Origin: Ferruginibacter sp.
GTDB taxonomy: Bacteria; Bacteroidota; Bacteroidia; Chitinophagales; Chitinophagaceae
Assembly (NCBI GenBank): GCA_014379905.1
Contig: JACMKX010000102.1
Location: forward strand, 1 to 64,000
Direction: 5' to 3'
DNA length: 64,000 bases
Part shown: positions 44,431-54,045 of the stretch, one piece after another
Numbering within the stretch: the first letter of the stretch is position 1
How the letters are laid out: each line of letters opens with the position of its first letter
Made by a program: the position numbers and the translations under genes
The notes under the pieces: generated by a model
Told to the model about the DNA's origin: nothing
What the model saw: the letters and a program-made list of their open reading frames with translations, nothing else
The model's database searches: none

Positions 44431-45044
44431 TTCCCTTCAATAACTTCCTCTACCGAAGTCACCCCACCACTCACTGCAAACTTCATCGTTTGTGCACTGC
44501 TTATATGCGTAATGACTTTAACCCTGTTTTTTGGCAAAATATATACATTACCTGCTACAGAATATGCCATGGGAATATATACAGCCACATGATCCTGGAA
44601 ACCAAAATCGCTCATATCGTCATTCGTAATAAAGCCTACCCGCCACACATCATTGTCATCTACATTGGCCAATACATTTTGGGTAAATTTCTTTTTATCG
44701 CCTGCAAATGCCTCAAAAAAATCACGGGTAGTGGAATAAATATGTTTAAGGCCGGGGGTTTTTTGAAAAAACTTATCCATAAAACTAATGATACGCCCGG
44801 TGATAAAAAAGGAGCTGAAATAACCCAGAGCTATAAGGAAACCAATAATAAGAATAAAGCCCAGTCCATAATTCTGCACCCTTACCTGGCCTGTACTATC
44901 CGTATAGGAAAAAATGGGAATAAGCCCGTCAATGCCTGACACAACGAAGTAAATGGCATAAATGGTAATACTGATGGGAGCCAGGATCAGCAGGCCCTGT
45001 AAAAAATATTGCAACAGTTTTTTATATTCAAAAGGTTTTTCCAT
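44421..45044 (-). CDS. DUF502 family membrane protein
   Basis: 207 residues. Two membrane segments (about 10-32 LQYFLQGLLILAPISITIYAIYF and 55-80 LGFILIIGFLIALGYFSSFF) and a soluble C-terminal domain; FITGRIISFMDKFFQKTPGLKHIYSTTRDFFEAF and the PKNRVKVI / TSVEEVIEG region are typical of DUF502. Function unknown. ATG 45044 follows its own promoter (45064-45071); the longer frame overlaps that promoter. C-terminal NRP comes from the intergenic repeat. Confidence 0.85.
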   Translation of the reverse strand: MEKPFEYKKLLQYFLQGLLILAPISITIYAIYFVVSGIDGLIPIFSYTDSTGQVRVQNYGLGFILIIGFLIALGYFSSFFITGRIISFMDKFFQKTPGLKHIYSTTRDFFEAFAGDKKKFTQNVLANVDDNDVWRVGFITNDDMSDFGFQDHVAVYIPMAYSVAGNVYILPKNRVKVITHISSAQTMKFAVSGGVTSVEEVIEGNRP

Positions 45045-45063
45045 GATCAATTGTTTTGTGCGC

Positions 45064-45071
45064 CAAAGATA
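45064..45071 (-). promoter_or_regulatory. Promoter -7 box for the DUF502 gene
   Basis: Minus-strand TATCTTTG (TAnnTTTG), 19 bases before the ATG. Confidence 0.6.
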
Positions 45072-45162
45072 GGGATTGGTAGCGAGGCCTTTTCCTTCAA
45101 TATATGTCGTCAATGAACACATTTGCTCATTAAAAAATTGTTACCAATGGCAAAAAAAAGTG

Positions 45163-45201
45163 ATGGAAACTTTGGTAACGCCAAAAGTTTCCATAGTTTT
45201 G
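45163..45201 (+). promoter_or_regulatory. TetR operator overlapping its own promoter
   Basis: ATGGAAACTTT (45163-45173) and AAAGTTTCCAT (45184-45194) form a perfect 11-bp inverted repeat. The promoter uses TTTG (45171-45174) and TAGTTTTG (45194-45201), spaced by 19, so a bound repressor would cover both elements. Transcription should start near 45207, only about four bases before the ATG at 45211. Confidence 0.75.
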
Positions 45202-45210
45202 CACCCGATT

Positions 45211-45849
45211 ATGGCAGATATAGAAGTAAAAGACAGAATTAAAACAGCCGCTCACGACCTGGTGATGAAATACGGCATCCGCACTGTAAGTATGGATGAT
45301 ATTTCGGCCTCGGTAGGGATGAGTAAAAAAACGCTTTATCAATACTACCAGGATAAAGATGAACTGGTGAAAGCTGTAGTGGATACCATTATTGATCAAA
45401 ATCAATTTACCTGCTCAGGTTTTGTTGACAAGGCAAATGATGCGGTTCATGAAATATTTCTTACAATGGAAATGATGGTAGAGATGTTTTCCGAAATGAA
45501 TCCTTCTATCTTATTTGAGTTGCAAAAATACCATCCCAATGTTTACCAGGTATTTCATAAGCATAAATCAGAATTCATACATCAAAACATAAAAGCCAAC
45601 CTGGAAAGGGGTAAAAAAGAAGAACTGTACCGGGAAGATATAAACATAGAAATTTTGTGCCTGTACAGGATTGAATCCATGTTTATTCCTTTCAATCCTG
45701 ATTTTCAAAAAAGCCTTAACAAGCATACGTTGTTGGAAATAGAAGAACAGATCATTCTGAATTTTTTATTCGGAATGGTTTCCCAGAAAGGATACAAGAT
45801 GGCCATGAAATATATGGAACAAAAAAATAAAACCGTATCAAAAAATTAA
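45211..45849 (+). CDS. TetR-family repressor of the RND operon
   Basis: 212 residues. N-terminal helix-turn-helix ISASVGMSKKTLYQYYQDKDELVKAV (about 30-55) is standard TetR; the C-terminal half is a ligand-binding/dimerisation domain without recognisable substrate. ATG 45211 is chosen because an ATG at 45163 lies inside the operator and upstream of the promoter box. The first gene of a tetR-tolC-MFP-RND operon, which it probably represses together with itself until an inducer binds. Confidence 0.92.
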   Translation: MADIEVKDRIKTAAHDLVMKYGIRTVSMDDISASVGMSKKTLYQYYQDKDELVKAVVDTIIDQNQFTCSGFVDKANDAVHEIFLTMEMMVEMFSEMNPSILFELQKYHPNVYQVFHKHKSEFIHQNIKANLERGKKEELYREDINIEILCLYRIESMFIPFNPDFQKSLNKHTLLEIEEQIILNFLFGMVSQKGYKMAMKYMEQKNKTVSKN

Positions 45850-45868
45850 TAAAGAACAGACGAACGTT

Positions 45869-47281
45869 ATGAAGAAACAATTTTTAAAGAAGGGCGGATT
45901 TGCAATTGCATTCATGCTGATAGCATTGTTGCAGCAAAGCCAGGCACAAACAATTAATGCACTGTCAGCTAAACAGGCAGCAGATTATGCAGCAAAAAAT
46001 TCGGTTGCAGTAAAAAATGCACTGATCGATATTAAGATTCAGCAGCAAACCAACCGGGAAGTTACAGCGCAGGCATTGCCGCAATTGAACGGTAGTGTGA
46101 ATGTTACGTATAACCCGAACATTGCAGTGCAATCGATACCCGATTTTATTTCGCCTGCTACTTACCAGGTGCTGGTTGACCAGGGGGTTAAAGACGCCAA
46201 CGGGCAAGCCATTACGTTTCCGGCAGGTGGATTTGGTAACATAGCCGCCCAGTTTGGAGTGCCCTGGACCGCAGGTGCCGGCCTTGAATTATCCCAGGTA
46301 CTTTTTGACGGCCAGGTGTTTGTTGGTTTGCAGGCCAGGAAAACGGTGCTGGATTTTTCAAGGAAACAGGCCGAGGTAACGGAGGAGCAAATAAAAACAA
46401 ATGTATACAAGATATATTATCAATTGGTGGTAGGCAGGCAACAATTAACCAGCTTTGACGCCAACATTGAGCGCTTTGAAAAATTGCTGAATGATACAAA
46501 AGAGATTTACAAACAGGGATTTGCTGAAAAACTGGACGTTGATAAAGTGCAGGTGCAATTAAACAACCTGCTTACAGAAAAAGTAAAAACCATTAACCAG
46601 TTGAGAGTGGGTAATGCAGGCCTGAAGTTTTTAATGAACATGCCCCAAAAAGATTCGCTGGTATTAACGGATAGTTTAACAGAAAATGAACTCAAAGAAA
46701 ATATCCTTGACCAGCAGTATAATTACAATGACCGAAAGGAGTATCAATTACTTTCATTGGGAGTTAAGTTGAACGAATACAATGTTAAGCGTTACCAGCT
46801 TAGCCGTATTCCAACACTGGCAGCATTTGCATCCTATCAGAAAAACGCACAAAGGAATAAGTTTGATTTCTTTAATGACGGTCCATGGTTTACTGCTTCA
46901 CTTGTAGGGGTAAAATTAAATGTTCCCATTTTTGATGGTTTTGCCAGGAGAGCAAAAATTCAATCCGCCAAATTGGAAGTAGAAAAATCAAAAAACAACC
47001 TGGCACAGCAACAGGAAAGTATTGACAATGACGTGACTGCTTCCCGGTTGAATATGACAAGTGCGTTGCAAACAATCGATTTTCAAAAACAAAATGTGGA
47101 ACTGGCAGAAAAAGTGTACAATACCACCAAATTAAAATATGAGCAGGGGCTTGGAGATAACCAGGAAATATATACTGCACAGGCAGAATTAAAAGTGGCT
47201 CAGAATAATTACTACAGCGCACTATACGATGCCATAGTAGCAAAAATTGATTATTTAAAAGCAACAGGGAAACTTCAATAA
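45869..47281 (+). CDS. TolC-family outer membrane efflux protein
   Basis: 470 residues with a signal peptide (1-27, ending QSQAQ). Two OEP repeats of long helices: about 40-240 (ALIDIKIQQQTNREVTAQALPQLNGSVNVT) and 290-470 (SAKLEVEKSKNNLAQQQESIDND, LKYEQGLGDNQEIYTAQAELKVAQNNYYSALYD). It forms the trimeric exit duct of the tripartite pump. Between tetR and the adaptor gene, 19 bases after the tetR stop. Confidence 0.92.
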   Translation: MKKQFLKKGGFAIAFMLIALLQQSQAQTINALSAKQAADYAAKNSVAVKNALIDIKIQQQTNREVTAQALPQLNGSVNVTYNPNIAVQSIPDFISPATYQVLVDQGVKDANGQAITFPAGGFGNIAAQFGVPWTAGAGLELSQVLFDGQVFVGLQARKTVLDFSRKQAEVTEEQIKTNVYKIYYQLVVGRQQLTSFDANIERFEKLLNDTKEIYKQGFAEKLDVDKVQVQLNNLLTEKVKTINQLRVGNAGLKFLMNMPQKDSLVLTDSLTENELKENILDQQYNYNDRKEYQLLSLGVKLNEYNVKRYQLSRIPTLAAFASYQKNAQRNKFDFFNDGPWFTASLVGVKLNVPIFDGFARRAKIQSAKLEVEKSKNNLAQQQESIDNDVTASRLNMTSALQTIDFQKQNVELAEKVYNTTKLKYEQGLGDNQEIYTAQAELKVAQNNYYSALYDAIVAKIDYLKATGKLQ

Positions 47282-47323
47282 CCAACCGGTAAAAAACAAC
47301 TAACCACTAAATAATTTCAACAG

Positions 47324-48523
47324 ATGAAACAATATATATTACCATTATTGACCGCTTCACTTTTTTTATACTCTTGCAGCGATAGTAAAAAAGATAGCAA
47401 TGCAGCCATCAATGACAAAAAGCTGCAGATAGAAAAGCTAAAAAAAGATAATGAGAAAAATAGTGCCGAAGTAGCAAAGCTGCAGGCAGAACTATTAAAA
47501 CTCGATCCTAACAGCAATCCTTCAAAGGTAAAACTGGTAGCAACGGCACCGGTAACCAGGCAGGATTTTAACCACTACATAGACCTGCAGGGTACAGTGG
47601 ATGCTGAAAATATTTCTTATATCTCGCCGAGAGGAATGGGCGGCCAGGTAAAAGCCGTTTATGTAAAACAAGGCGACCGGGTTAAGAAAGGCCAGTTGTT
47701 ATTGAAACTGGATGATGTTATCCAACGCCAGCAGGTAACTTCTGTAAGACAACAGGCGGAAGGAATTAAAACGCAATTAGCGCTTGCTAAAAGCCTGGCT
47801 CAGCGTCAGCAGAATTTATGGAACCAGGGGATAGGTACAGAAGTTCAATTGCTAACTGCCAAAACAAATGTAACCTCGCTGGAAAATCAATTACAACAGG
47901 TTAACGAGCAGGTTAAATTAACACAGGAGCAATTAAACACAGCCAATGTTTACAGCGATGTAAGCGGTGTGGCTGATGTGGTAAATATTCGTGTGGGAGA
48001 ATCATTCTCCGGGATGACCGTTGCCGGACCACAAATAAAAATAGTAAATACCAGCCAGCTAAAAGTAGTAGGAAGTATTCCTGAAAACTACCTGGGAAGT
48101 GTTCAAAAAGGAACACCTGTGGTAGTAAACCTCCCGGACGGCAGTAAAACATTTAATTCAACAGTAAGTTTTGTAGGGGCATCCATTGACCTGGTGAACA
48201 GGGGTTTTGTGGTAGAAGCAAAATTGCCTGCCGACCCGGCTATCAAACCAAACCAGATAGCCAACCTAAGGATAAGAGATTATAGTTCGCCTGCTACCAT
48301 CGCCATCCCCCTCAACACTTTGCAAAATGATGAAAAAGGAAAATTTGTAATGATAGCAGTTACAGAAAACGGGAAATTGATAGCACGTAAGAGACCCGTA
48401 GTAATTGGTATGCTGAATGATGACCTGCTGGAAATTAAATCAGGAATAAAGGAAGGCGATGTGCTGGTAACAGAAGGATTCGCCAGCATTTATGAAGGGC
48501 AGCAATTAACCGTCGCGAAGTAA
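47324..48523 (+). CDS. RND efflux membrane fusion protein (lipoprotein)
   Basis: 399 residues; lipobox LFLYSC (Cys18), then a charged coiled coil (25-65), barrel-sandwich/lipoyl half (GQVKAVYVKQGDRVKKGQLLLKLDD, about 107-131), helical hairpin (135-210), second lipoyl half (VYSDVSGVADVVNIRVGESFS) and beta-barrel/MP domains. It bridges the RND pump and TolC in the periplasm. The extra N-terminal coiled coil before the lipoyl domain is common in Bacteroidota adaptors. Confidence 0.92.
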   Translation: MKQYILPLLTASLFLYSCSDSKKDSNAAINDKKLQIEKLKKDNEKNSAEVAKLQAELLKLDPNSNPSKVKLVATAPVTRQDFNHYIDLQGTVDAENISYISPRGMGGQVKAVYVKQGDRVKKGQLLLKLDDVIQRQQVTSVRQQAEGIKTQLALAKSLAQRQQNLWNQGIGTEVQLLTAKTNVTSLENQLQQVNEQVKLTQEQLNTANVYSDVSGVADVVNIRVGESFSGMTVAGPQIKIVNTSQLKVVGSIPENYLGSVQKGTPVVVNLPDGSKTFNSTVSFVGASIDLVNRGFVVEAKLPADPAIKPNQIANLRIRDYSSPATIAIPLNTLQNDEKGKFVMIAVTENGKLIARKRPVVIGMLNDDLLEIKSGIKEGDVLVTEGFASIYEGQQLTVAK

Positions 48524-48599
48524 TGAGTTGTATGGAAAGTTCATACAGTATTCATAATTCATAAATCACCCGGTAACCACCGGGGTAATAATATAAAGA

Positions 48600-51500
48600 A
48601 TGAGCGCACTAGAAAATATAAAAGAAAAAATTAAGGAATTTAAGCCTACTTCCTGGAGTATTGCAAATAAAACAACCATCTATCTCATTATGTTGATCGT
48701 AACATTATGGGGTGGGTCAAAGTTTTTTACCTTACCCAAGGAGCAGTTCCCGGATATTGTAATACCCAACATCTATGTTCAAACAATTTACTTTGGTAAC
48801 TCGCCAAAAGATATTGAGAACCTGGTAACACGACCTATCGAAAAACAGATCAAAGGTATTACAGGAGCAAAAATTAAAAAATTCACCAGTACATCACAGC
48901 AGGATTTTTCTGCTATTATTGTTGAGTTTGATACAGATGTAAAAACCGAAGTAGCCCTGCAGAAAGTAAAAGATGCGATTGATAAAGCTAAGCAGGATCT
49001 GCCCACCGACCTTACGGAGGAGCCTACAGCACTGGAGGTAAACCTGAGCGACCAGCCGATTATGTATGTGAACCTGAGCGGCGAATATGACATGATGCGG
49101 TTGAAAAAATTTGCAGATGATCTCCAGGATAAACTGGAAGAATTACCGCAGATCAACAGGATAGATATTGTGGGTGCGCCGGAAAGAGAATTCCAGATCA
49201 ACGTTGACAATAACCGTATGCAGGCAGCCGGCGTTACATTTGATGATATCAACAATGCCGTGGCCAGGGAAAATATGGATATTTCCGGCGGTTTGCTGGA
49301 CGTGGGCAGCATGAAAAGGAACCTGCAGCTGAAAGGGCAATTTAAAACTGCCTATGATATCGAAAAAGTAATTGTAAGAAATACTGCCGGCGCTCCTATT
49401 TATTTAAAAGACATAGCGGTTGTAAAAGATACCGCAAAAGATGTAGAAAGCTTTGCTCGGCTTGATGGAAAAAATGTAGTAACACTCAACATCATAAAAA
49501 GAAGCGGCGAAAACCTTATTGAAACCAGTGAAGCTATTCAAAAAGCAGTAGCAGATGCAAAAGGTATTTTATACCCCGATGATTTAAAAGCAGTAATAAC
49601 CGGTGATACCAGTGTACAAACAAGAGCCTCTTTCAATGAATTGGTGAACTCAATAGTAATTGGATTCGTGCTCGTACTGTTTGTACTCATGTTTTTTATG
49701 GGGGTAACCAACGCTTTCTTTGTTGCGCTGAGTGTGCCGCTGAGTATGTTTGTGGCCTTCGTGTTTTTACCGGGAGCCGATCTTATTGTTGGTACGCATG
49801 TTACCCTCAACTTCATTGTGCTCTTTGGGTTATTATTTGGATTGGGAATTATTGTGGATGATGCTATTGTGGTAATAGAAAATGTACACCGGATTTTCGT
49901 GGAAGGAAAAGGAAACGTATCCATTGAGCGGGCAACAAAAATGGCAGCAGGAGAGGTATTCGTACCCGTTTTAGCCGGTACGGTAACCACGCTGGCACCT
50001 TTCTTCCCGCTGCTTTTCTGGCCGGGCATCATTGGCAGTTTTATGATATACCTCCCTACCATGCTCATATTTACCCTGGCAGCATCGCTGGTGGTAGCAT
50101 TCATCATGAACCCGATTTTCGCGGTTGATTTTATGAACCATCCCGAAGGGAAAAAGGAACCAAAATCAGCCATATTTAAAAAACCGTATTTCTGGATAGT
50201 TATTGCATTGGGCATCGTACTGGATATTGCAGGCTTTCCGTTCTTAGGAAATTTACTCATCTTTTTTATGCTGCTTGTTTTATTAAACAGGTTTGTACTG
50301 GAAGGTGCAGTGCACAGTTTTCAAAACAAGGTATTGCCCTGGATCATGGGACATTATGAAAACCTGTTGCGCTGGGCATTAAAAGGCTGGAGACCCGTGC
50401 ATTTATTATTGGGCACCGTAGGGTTACTGATTCTTTCGGTGGTGATATTTATTGTTTCGGTTCAAACAGGCAGGGTAGGCGTTGCCTTCTTTCCTAAAGG
50501 AGATCCCAATCAAATATATGTTTACCTCAAACTTCCTGTAGGTACCGATGTTAAATACACGGATTCAATTACCCAAACATTAGAAACAAAAGTTAATAAG
50601 GTATTGGGCATTGATCATACAAAAGGAACTACTAATCCTGTTGTGGAAAGTGTGATCAGCAATGTGGCCATTGGCGCAAGTGATCCTGCGGCGGGTGATA
50701 GAAGTACAAGAAGCGAACTCGGACGAATACAGGTTTCTTTTGTGGAGTTTGAAAAAAGACATGGCAAAAGTACCCGTCCTTACCTCGATGAGATACGTGC
50801 TGCAATAGCAGGTGTACCCGGGGCAGAAATTAGTGTTGACCAGGAAAGTGGTGGTCCGCCAACTGATCCGCCGGTTAATATTGAAGTAGCCAGCGAAGAT
50901 TTTGATAACCTGGTGAAAACAGCCGTAAATCTTAAGAACTATTTAGACTCCATCCAGGTGCCCGGTGTGGAAGAATTGAAAATGGATGTCGATCTCAATA
51001 ATCCTGAAATAACGCTTACAGTTGACAGGGAGCGGGCACTTATACAAGGGGTATCTTCTGCACAGGTAGGTATGGCCATTCGTACAGCTTTGTTTGGAAC
51101 AGAAGTTTCCAAAATTAAAGAAGGGAAAGAAGAATACAAGATCCAGTTGCGGAACAATGAAGTCCAAAGAAAATCTTTGTCAGAAATTCTCAATATGCGT
51201 ATTGCCTTCCGGGATATGTCGGATGGTTTAAATAAAAGTGTACCTATCAGCGCATTGGTGAGTGTAGAACCTACCAGTACGTTTGGTAGCATCAAAAGAA
51301 AAAATCAAAAACGCCTGATCTCTATCCGTTCGAATGTATTAACTACGCAAGGCTATAATGCTACGGCGGTAAACCAGGTAATCACCGGTCACATCAATAC
51401 ATTCAAAGGTAAAGGCGAAGGTGTAAGTATTACTCAAACAGGTGAAGGTGAACAACAGGCAGAAACAGGCGCATTCCTTTTAAGCGCTTTGATAATAGCC

Positions 51501-52190
51501 CTGGGCCTCATTCTTGTAACACTGGTGATCCAGTTTAACTCTGTGAGTAAATCTATTATCATTCTTACAGAGATTGTGTTCAGTGTCATTGGTGTGTTAC
51601 TCGGATTTTCCATATTTGGAATGGAAGCGTCCGTTCTAATGACAGGTTTAGGTATTGTAGGTCTTGCGGGTATAGTAGTAAAGAATGGCATTTTAGTAAT
51701 TGAGTTTGCAGAAGAATTACGACACCGGGGTATGAAAACCAGGGAAGCGGTAATACAGGCAGGTAAAACCAGGATCATCCCGGTATTGCTTACTGCCCTG
51801 GCTGCTATCCTTGCCTTTATTCCTATTGCAGTTGGCTTTAATATCAACTTTATTACTTTGTTCTCCGAATTAAATCCAAGAATATTTTTTGGCGGAGACA
51901 GTGTTGCCTTTTGGAAACCGTTGAGCTGGACCATCATTTTTGGGTTGGCATTCGCTTTCTTTATGACATTGATCATAGTACCGGCGATGTATTTGATAGC
52001 AGAAAGATTGCGCCGCCCGATGCGCAGGATGTATGGTGGAAAATGGATAAGTTTCCTGGGTATACCACCATTGATCTTACTGTTTATTCCTTTAATGATC
52101 ATCACTGCTTTCAAACATAGAGCAGAAGCAGCCAGGAGAAAAAGAAAAATGAAAGAAGCTCCTATAGAACATACAGGTAGCTGGTTTTAA
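48600..52190 (+). CDS. RND-family efflux pump
   Basis: 1196 residues, longer than AcrB (1049). TM1 (about 27-45), porter domain with PKEQFPDIVIPNIYVQTIYFGNSP, TM2-6 cluster with GLGIIVDDAIVVIENVHR (the proton-relay Asp pair is in IVDDAIV), second periplasmic half, and a TM8-12 cluster with GIVGLAGIVVKNGILVIEF. An insertion around 510-575 holds two more hydrophobic stretches (FWIVIALGIVLDIAGFPFLG, LLIFFMLLVLLNRFVL), and the C-terminus adds about 25 basic residues. It expels drugs, metals or metabolites using the proton gradient; substrate not inferable. Confidence 0.93.
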   Translation: MSALENIKEKIKEFKPTSWSIANKTTIYLIMLIVTLWGGSKFFTLPKEQFPDIVIPNIYVQTIYFGNSPKDIENLVTRPIEKQIKGITGAKIKKFTSTSQQDFSAIIVEFDTDVKTEVALQKVKDAIDKAKQDLPTDLTEEPTALEVNLSDQPIMYVNLSGEYDMMRLKKFADDLQDKLEELPQINRIDIVGAPEREFQINVDNNRMQAAGVTFDDINNAVARENMDISGGLLDVGSMKRNLQLKGQFKTAYDIEKVIVRNTAGAPIYLKDIAVVKDTAKDVESFARLDGKNVVTLNIIKRSGENLIETSEAIQKAVADAKGILYPDDLKAVITGDTSVQTRASFNELVNSIVIGFVLVLFVLMFFMGVTNAFFVALSVPLSMFVAFVFLPGADLIVGTHVTLNFIVLFGLLFGLGIIVDDAIVVIENVHRIFVEGKGNVSIERATKMAAGEVFVPVLAGTVTTLAPFFPLLFWPGIIGSFMIYLPTMLIFTLAASLVVAFIMNPIFAVDFMNHPEGKKEPKSAIFKKPYFWIVIALGIVLDIAGFPFLGNLLIFFMLLVLLNRFVLEGAVHSFQNKVLPWIMGHYENLLRWALKGWRPVHLLLGTVGLLILSVVIFIVSVQTGRVGVAFFPKGDPNQIYVYLKLPVGTDVKYTDSITQTLETKVNKVLGIDHTKGTTNPVVESVISNVAIGASDPAAGDRSTRSELGRIQVSFVEFEKRHGKSTRPYLDEIRAAIAGVPGAEISVDQESGGPPTDPPVNIEVASEDFDNLVKTAVNLKNYLDSIQVPGVEELKMDVDLNNPEITLTVDRERALIQGVSSAQVGMAIRTALFGTEVSKIKEGKEEYKIQLRNNEVQRKSLSEILNMRIAFRDMSDGLNKSVPISALVSVEPTSTFGSIKRKNQKRLISIRSNVLTTQGYNATAVNQVITGHINTFKGKGEGVSITQTGEGEQQAETGAFLLSALIIALGLILVTLVIQFNSVSKSIIILTEIVFSVIGVLLGFSIFGMEASVLMTGLGIVGLAGIVVKNGILVIEFAEELRHRGMKTREAVIQAGKTRIIPVLLTALAAILAFIPIAVGFNINFITLFSELNPRIFFGGDSVAFWKPLSWTIIFGLAFAFFMTLIIVPAMYLIAERLRRPMRRMYGGKWISFLGIPPLILLFIPLMIITAFKHRAEAARRKRKMKEAPIEHTGSWF

Positions 52191-52239
52191 AATAAAAATC
52201 TAAATTTTAGATACAGTTGTTTTTTATTTTGATTGTTAG

Positions 52240-52270
52240 GCCGCTCATTGCAAAATGAGCGGCTTTTTAT
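52240..52270 (+). terminator. Terminator of the RND operon
   Basis: GCCGCTCATT, loop GCAA, AATGAGCGGC, followed by TTTTTATT; 50 bases after the pump stop. Confidence 0.9.
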
Positions 52271-52487
52271 TCTGGAAATACTCATTTAAAGCGGCTTTTC
52301 CCGGTTCTGAAAGCAAGGTAACGAATCAAACATTCCACACTTATGGGAAGAATTTTTGCATCCTTCCTTGCCGTTAGGAGTAGAATCTGTAGAAGGAACC
52401 ATAATCATTTTAAAAGGATCCGTTATCCTGATAAGATAATATCGGCGACATATTGAACTTTTGCGGGCTAAAATTCGTTTATCAGGA

Positions 52488-53078
52488 ATGAAATACTTTT
52501 TCCTGCTGCTCACCATAGCTTGCTTTATTCAGCAAGGTCTTGCACAGCAAACAACAATCAATTCCTTTAATCAACAAAGGCAGCGGACAGATAAAACCGG
52601 GCTTAAAATATTGGCCGGATACAGTGCGGCAAATATTATTTACGGGAGTATTGCTGCTTCACAAACTTCCGGCAGTAATAAATATTTTCACCAGATGAAT
52701 ATGATCTGGAACGGCGTCACCTTAAGTATATTATCCGTTGGTTATCTAACTTCCGGAAAAGAAGGAACGCTCTCTTTGGCAGAAACCATTAAAAAACAAC
52801 ACGGCGTTGAAAAGCTTTTCCTATTCAATACGGGTTTGGACCTGGCTTATGTTGCAGGAGGTGCCTACCTGTATGAAAAAAGCAAAACCAGCAATAAAAA
52901 CCCGGAGCGGTTAAAAGGATATGGACAGTCTGTAATGCTACAGGGCAGCGTTCTCCTGGTATTCGATGCCGTGATGTTTATCCTTCATAATAAACAGGGA
53001 AAAAAGCTGCATGCACTCCTGGAAAAATTACAACCCGCAGCCACCGAAAATGGAATCGGGATTAGCTACAGGCTCTGA
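52488..53078 (+). CDS. Hypothetical membrane protein with signal peptide
   Basis: 196 residues; signal peptide (1-20, ending QGLAQ), then three or four moderately hydrophobic segments (ILAGYSAANIIYGSIAA, MIWNGVTLSILSVGYL, NTGLDLAYVAGGAYLYE, GSVLLVFDAVMFILH). It resembles conserved small Bacteroidota membrane proteins of unknown function; I cannot name the family with certainty. ATG 52488 chosen because it begins the signal peptide. Single gene. Confidence 0.7.
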   Translation: MKYFFLLLTIACFIQQGLAQQTTINSFNQQRQRTDKTGLKILAGYSAANIIYGSIAASQTSGSNKYFHQMNMIWNGVTLSILSVGYLTSGKEGTLSLAETIKKQHGVEKLFLFNTGLDLAYVAGGAYLYEKSKTSNKNPERLKGYGQSVMLQGSVLLVFDAVMFILHNKQGKKLHALLEKLQPAATENGIGISYRL

Positions 53079-53158
53079 TTTTTTACCATTCTTAAATTAT
53101 TTTATATAAGGTATTGTAAAATGATGTTCATTTGTCCTACCAATTTAAAGTATAAACA

Positions 53159-53956
53159 ATGAGAACAAATCACGACATCGATTTTAAAATTTACGGCGAA
53201 GAATTGCAGTTTGTAGAAATTGAACTGGATCCCAATGAAACTGCTGTGGCAGAGAGTGGGGCCTTTATGATGATGGACAATGGCATAGAAATGCAAACTA
53301 TTTTTGGAGATGGCAGCCAGCGCCAGGCCAGCGGGGGTTTAATGGGAAAATTATTAAGTGCCGGTAAAAGGCTGCTCACCGGGGAAAGTTTATTCATGAC
53401 GGCTTTTACCAATGTGGGCCAGGGCAAAAAAAGGGTAAGTTTTGCTTCGCCCTATACTGGAAAGATAATTGTACTGGATCTTCAACAACTGGGCGGAAAA
53501 GTTATTGCACAAAAAGATGCTTTTCTATGTGCTGCAAAAGGAGTGAGTATTGGTATTGAATTTCAAAGAAAGTTAGGTACAGGTATTTTTGGTGGAGAAG
53601 GATTTATTATGCAAAAAATTGAAGGCGATGGTTATGCTTTTGCACATGCAGGGGGCTATGTGGTAGAAAGAGACTTACAGCCTGGCGAAATATTAAAAGT
53701 AGATACCGGTTGCGTGGTAGCTTATACCGCCGGTGTTGATTTTGATATTGAATTTGTAAAAGGCATTAAAAATTTTATGTTTGGCGGCGAAGGATTGTTC
53801 TTTGCAAAATTGCAGGGCCCCGGCAAGGTATGGTTGCAATCCCTGCCAATCAGCAGGCTGGCCGGACGTATCATGCAGTACGGCAGTGTAGGTGGCAGAA
53901 AAGAAGAAGGGAGTTTGCTGGGCGGCTTAGGTAATTTGCTGGATGGTAGAGAATAA
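53159..53956 (+). CDS. AIM24 / TIGR00266 family protein
   Basis: 265 residues. Beta-rich, glycine-rich chain with the pattern DFKIYGEELQFVEIELDPNETAVAESGAFMMMD, GLMGKLLSAGKRLLTGESLFMTAF, GGEGFIMQKIEGDGYAFAHAGG and GGEGLFFAKLQGPGKVWLQSLP, typical of the AIM24/TIGR00266 family (tryptophan-RNA-binding-attenuator-like double-psi barrels). Cytosolic, no signal. Mitochondrial AIM24 supports inner membrane organisation; the bacterial role is unknown. Confidence 0.88.
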   Translation: MRTNHDIDFKIYGEELQFVEIELDPNETAVAESGAFMMMDNGIEMQTIFGDGSQRQASGGLMGKLLSAGKRLLTGESLFMTAFTNVGQGKKRVSFASPYTGKIIVLDLQQLGGKVIAQKDAFLCAAKGVSIGIEFQRKLGTGIFGGEGFIMQKIEGDGYAFAHAGGYVVERDLQPGEILKVDTGCVVAYTAGVDFDIEFVKGIKNFMFGGEGLFFAKLQGPGKVWLQSLPISRLAGRIMQYGSVGGRKEEGSLLGGLGNLLDGRE

Positions 53957-53997
53957 ATCAGCCGATGTAATAAATGGTTTTCATATAATTATGGAGA

Positions 53998-54028
53998 AAT
54001 GCCCGGTACAATCACCGGGCATTTTTAA
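53998..54028. terminator. Bidirectional terminator
   Basis: AAATGCCCGGT, loop ACAAT, ACCGGGCATTT and further T residues; lies between convergent AIM24 and Bax-inhibitor genes. Confidence 0.88.
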
Positions 54029-54045
54029 TATATAAGCAAGTTCAT

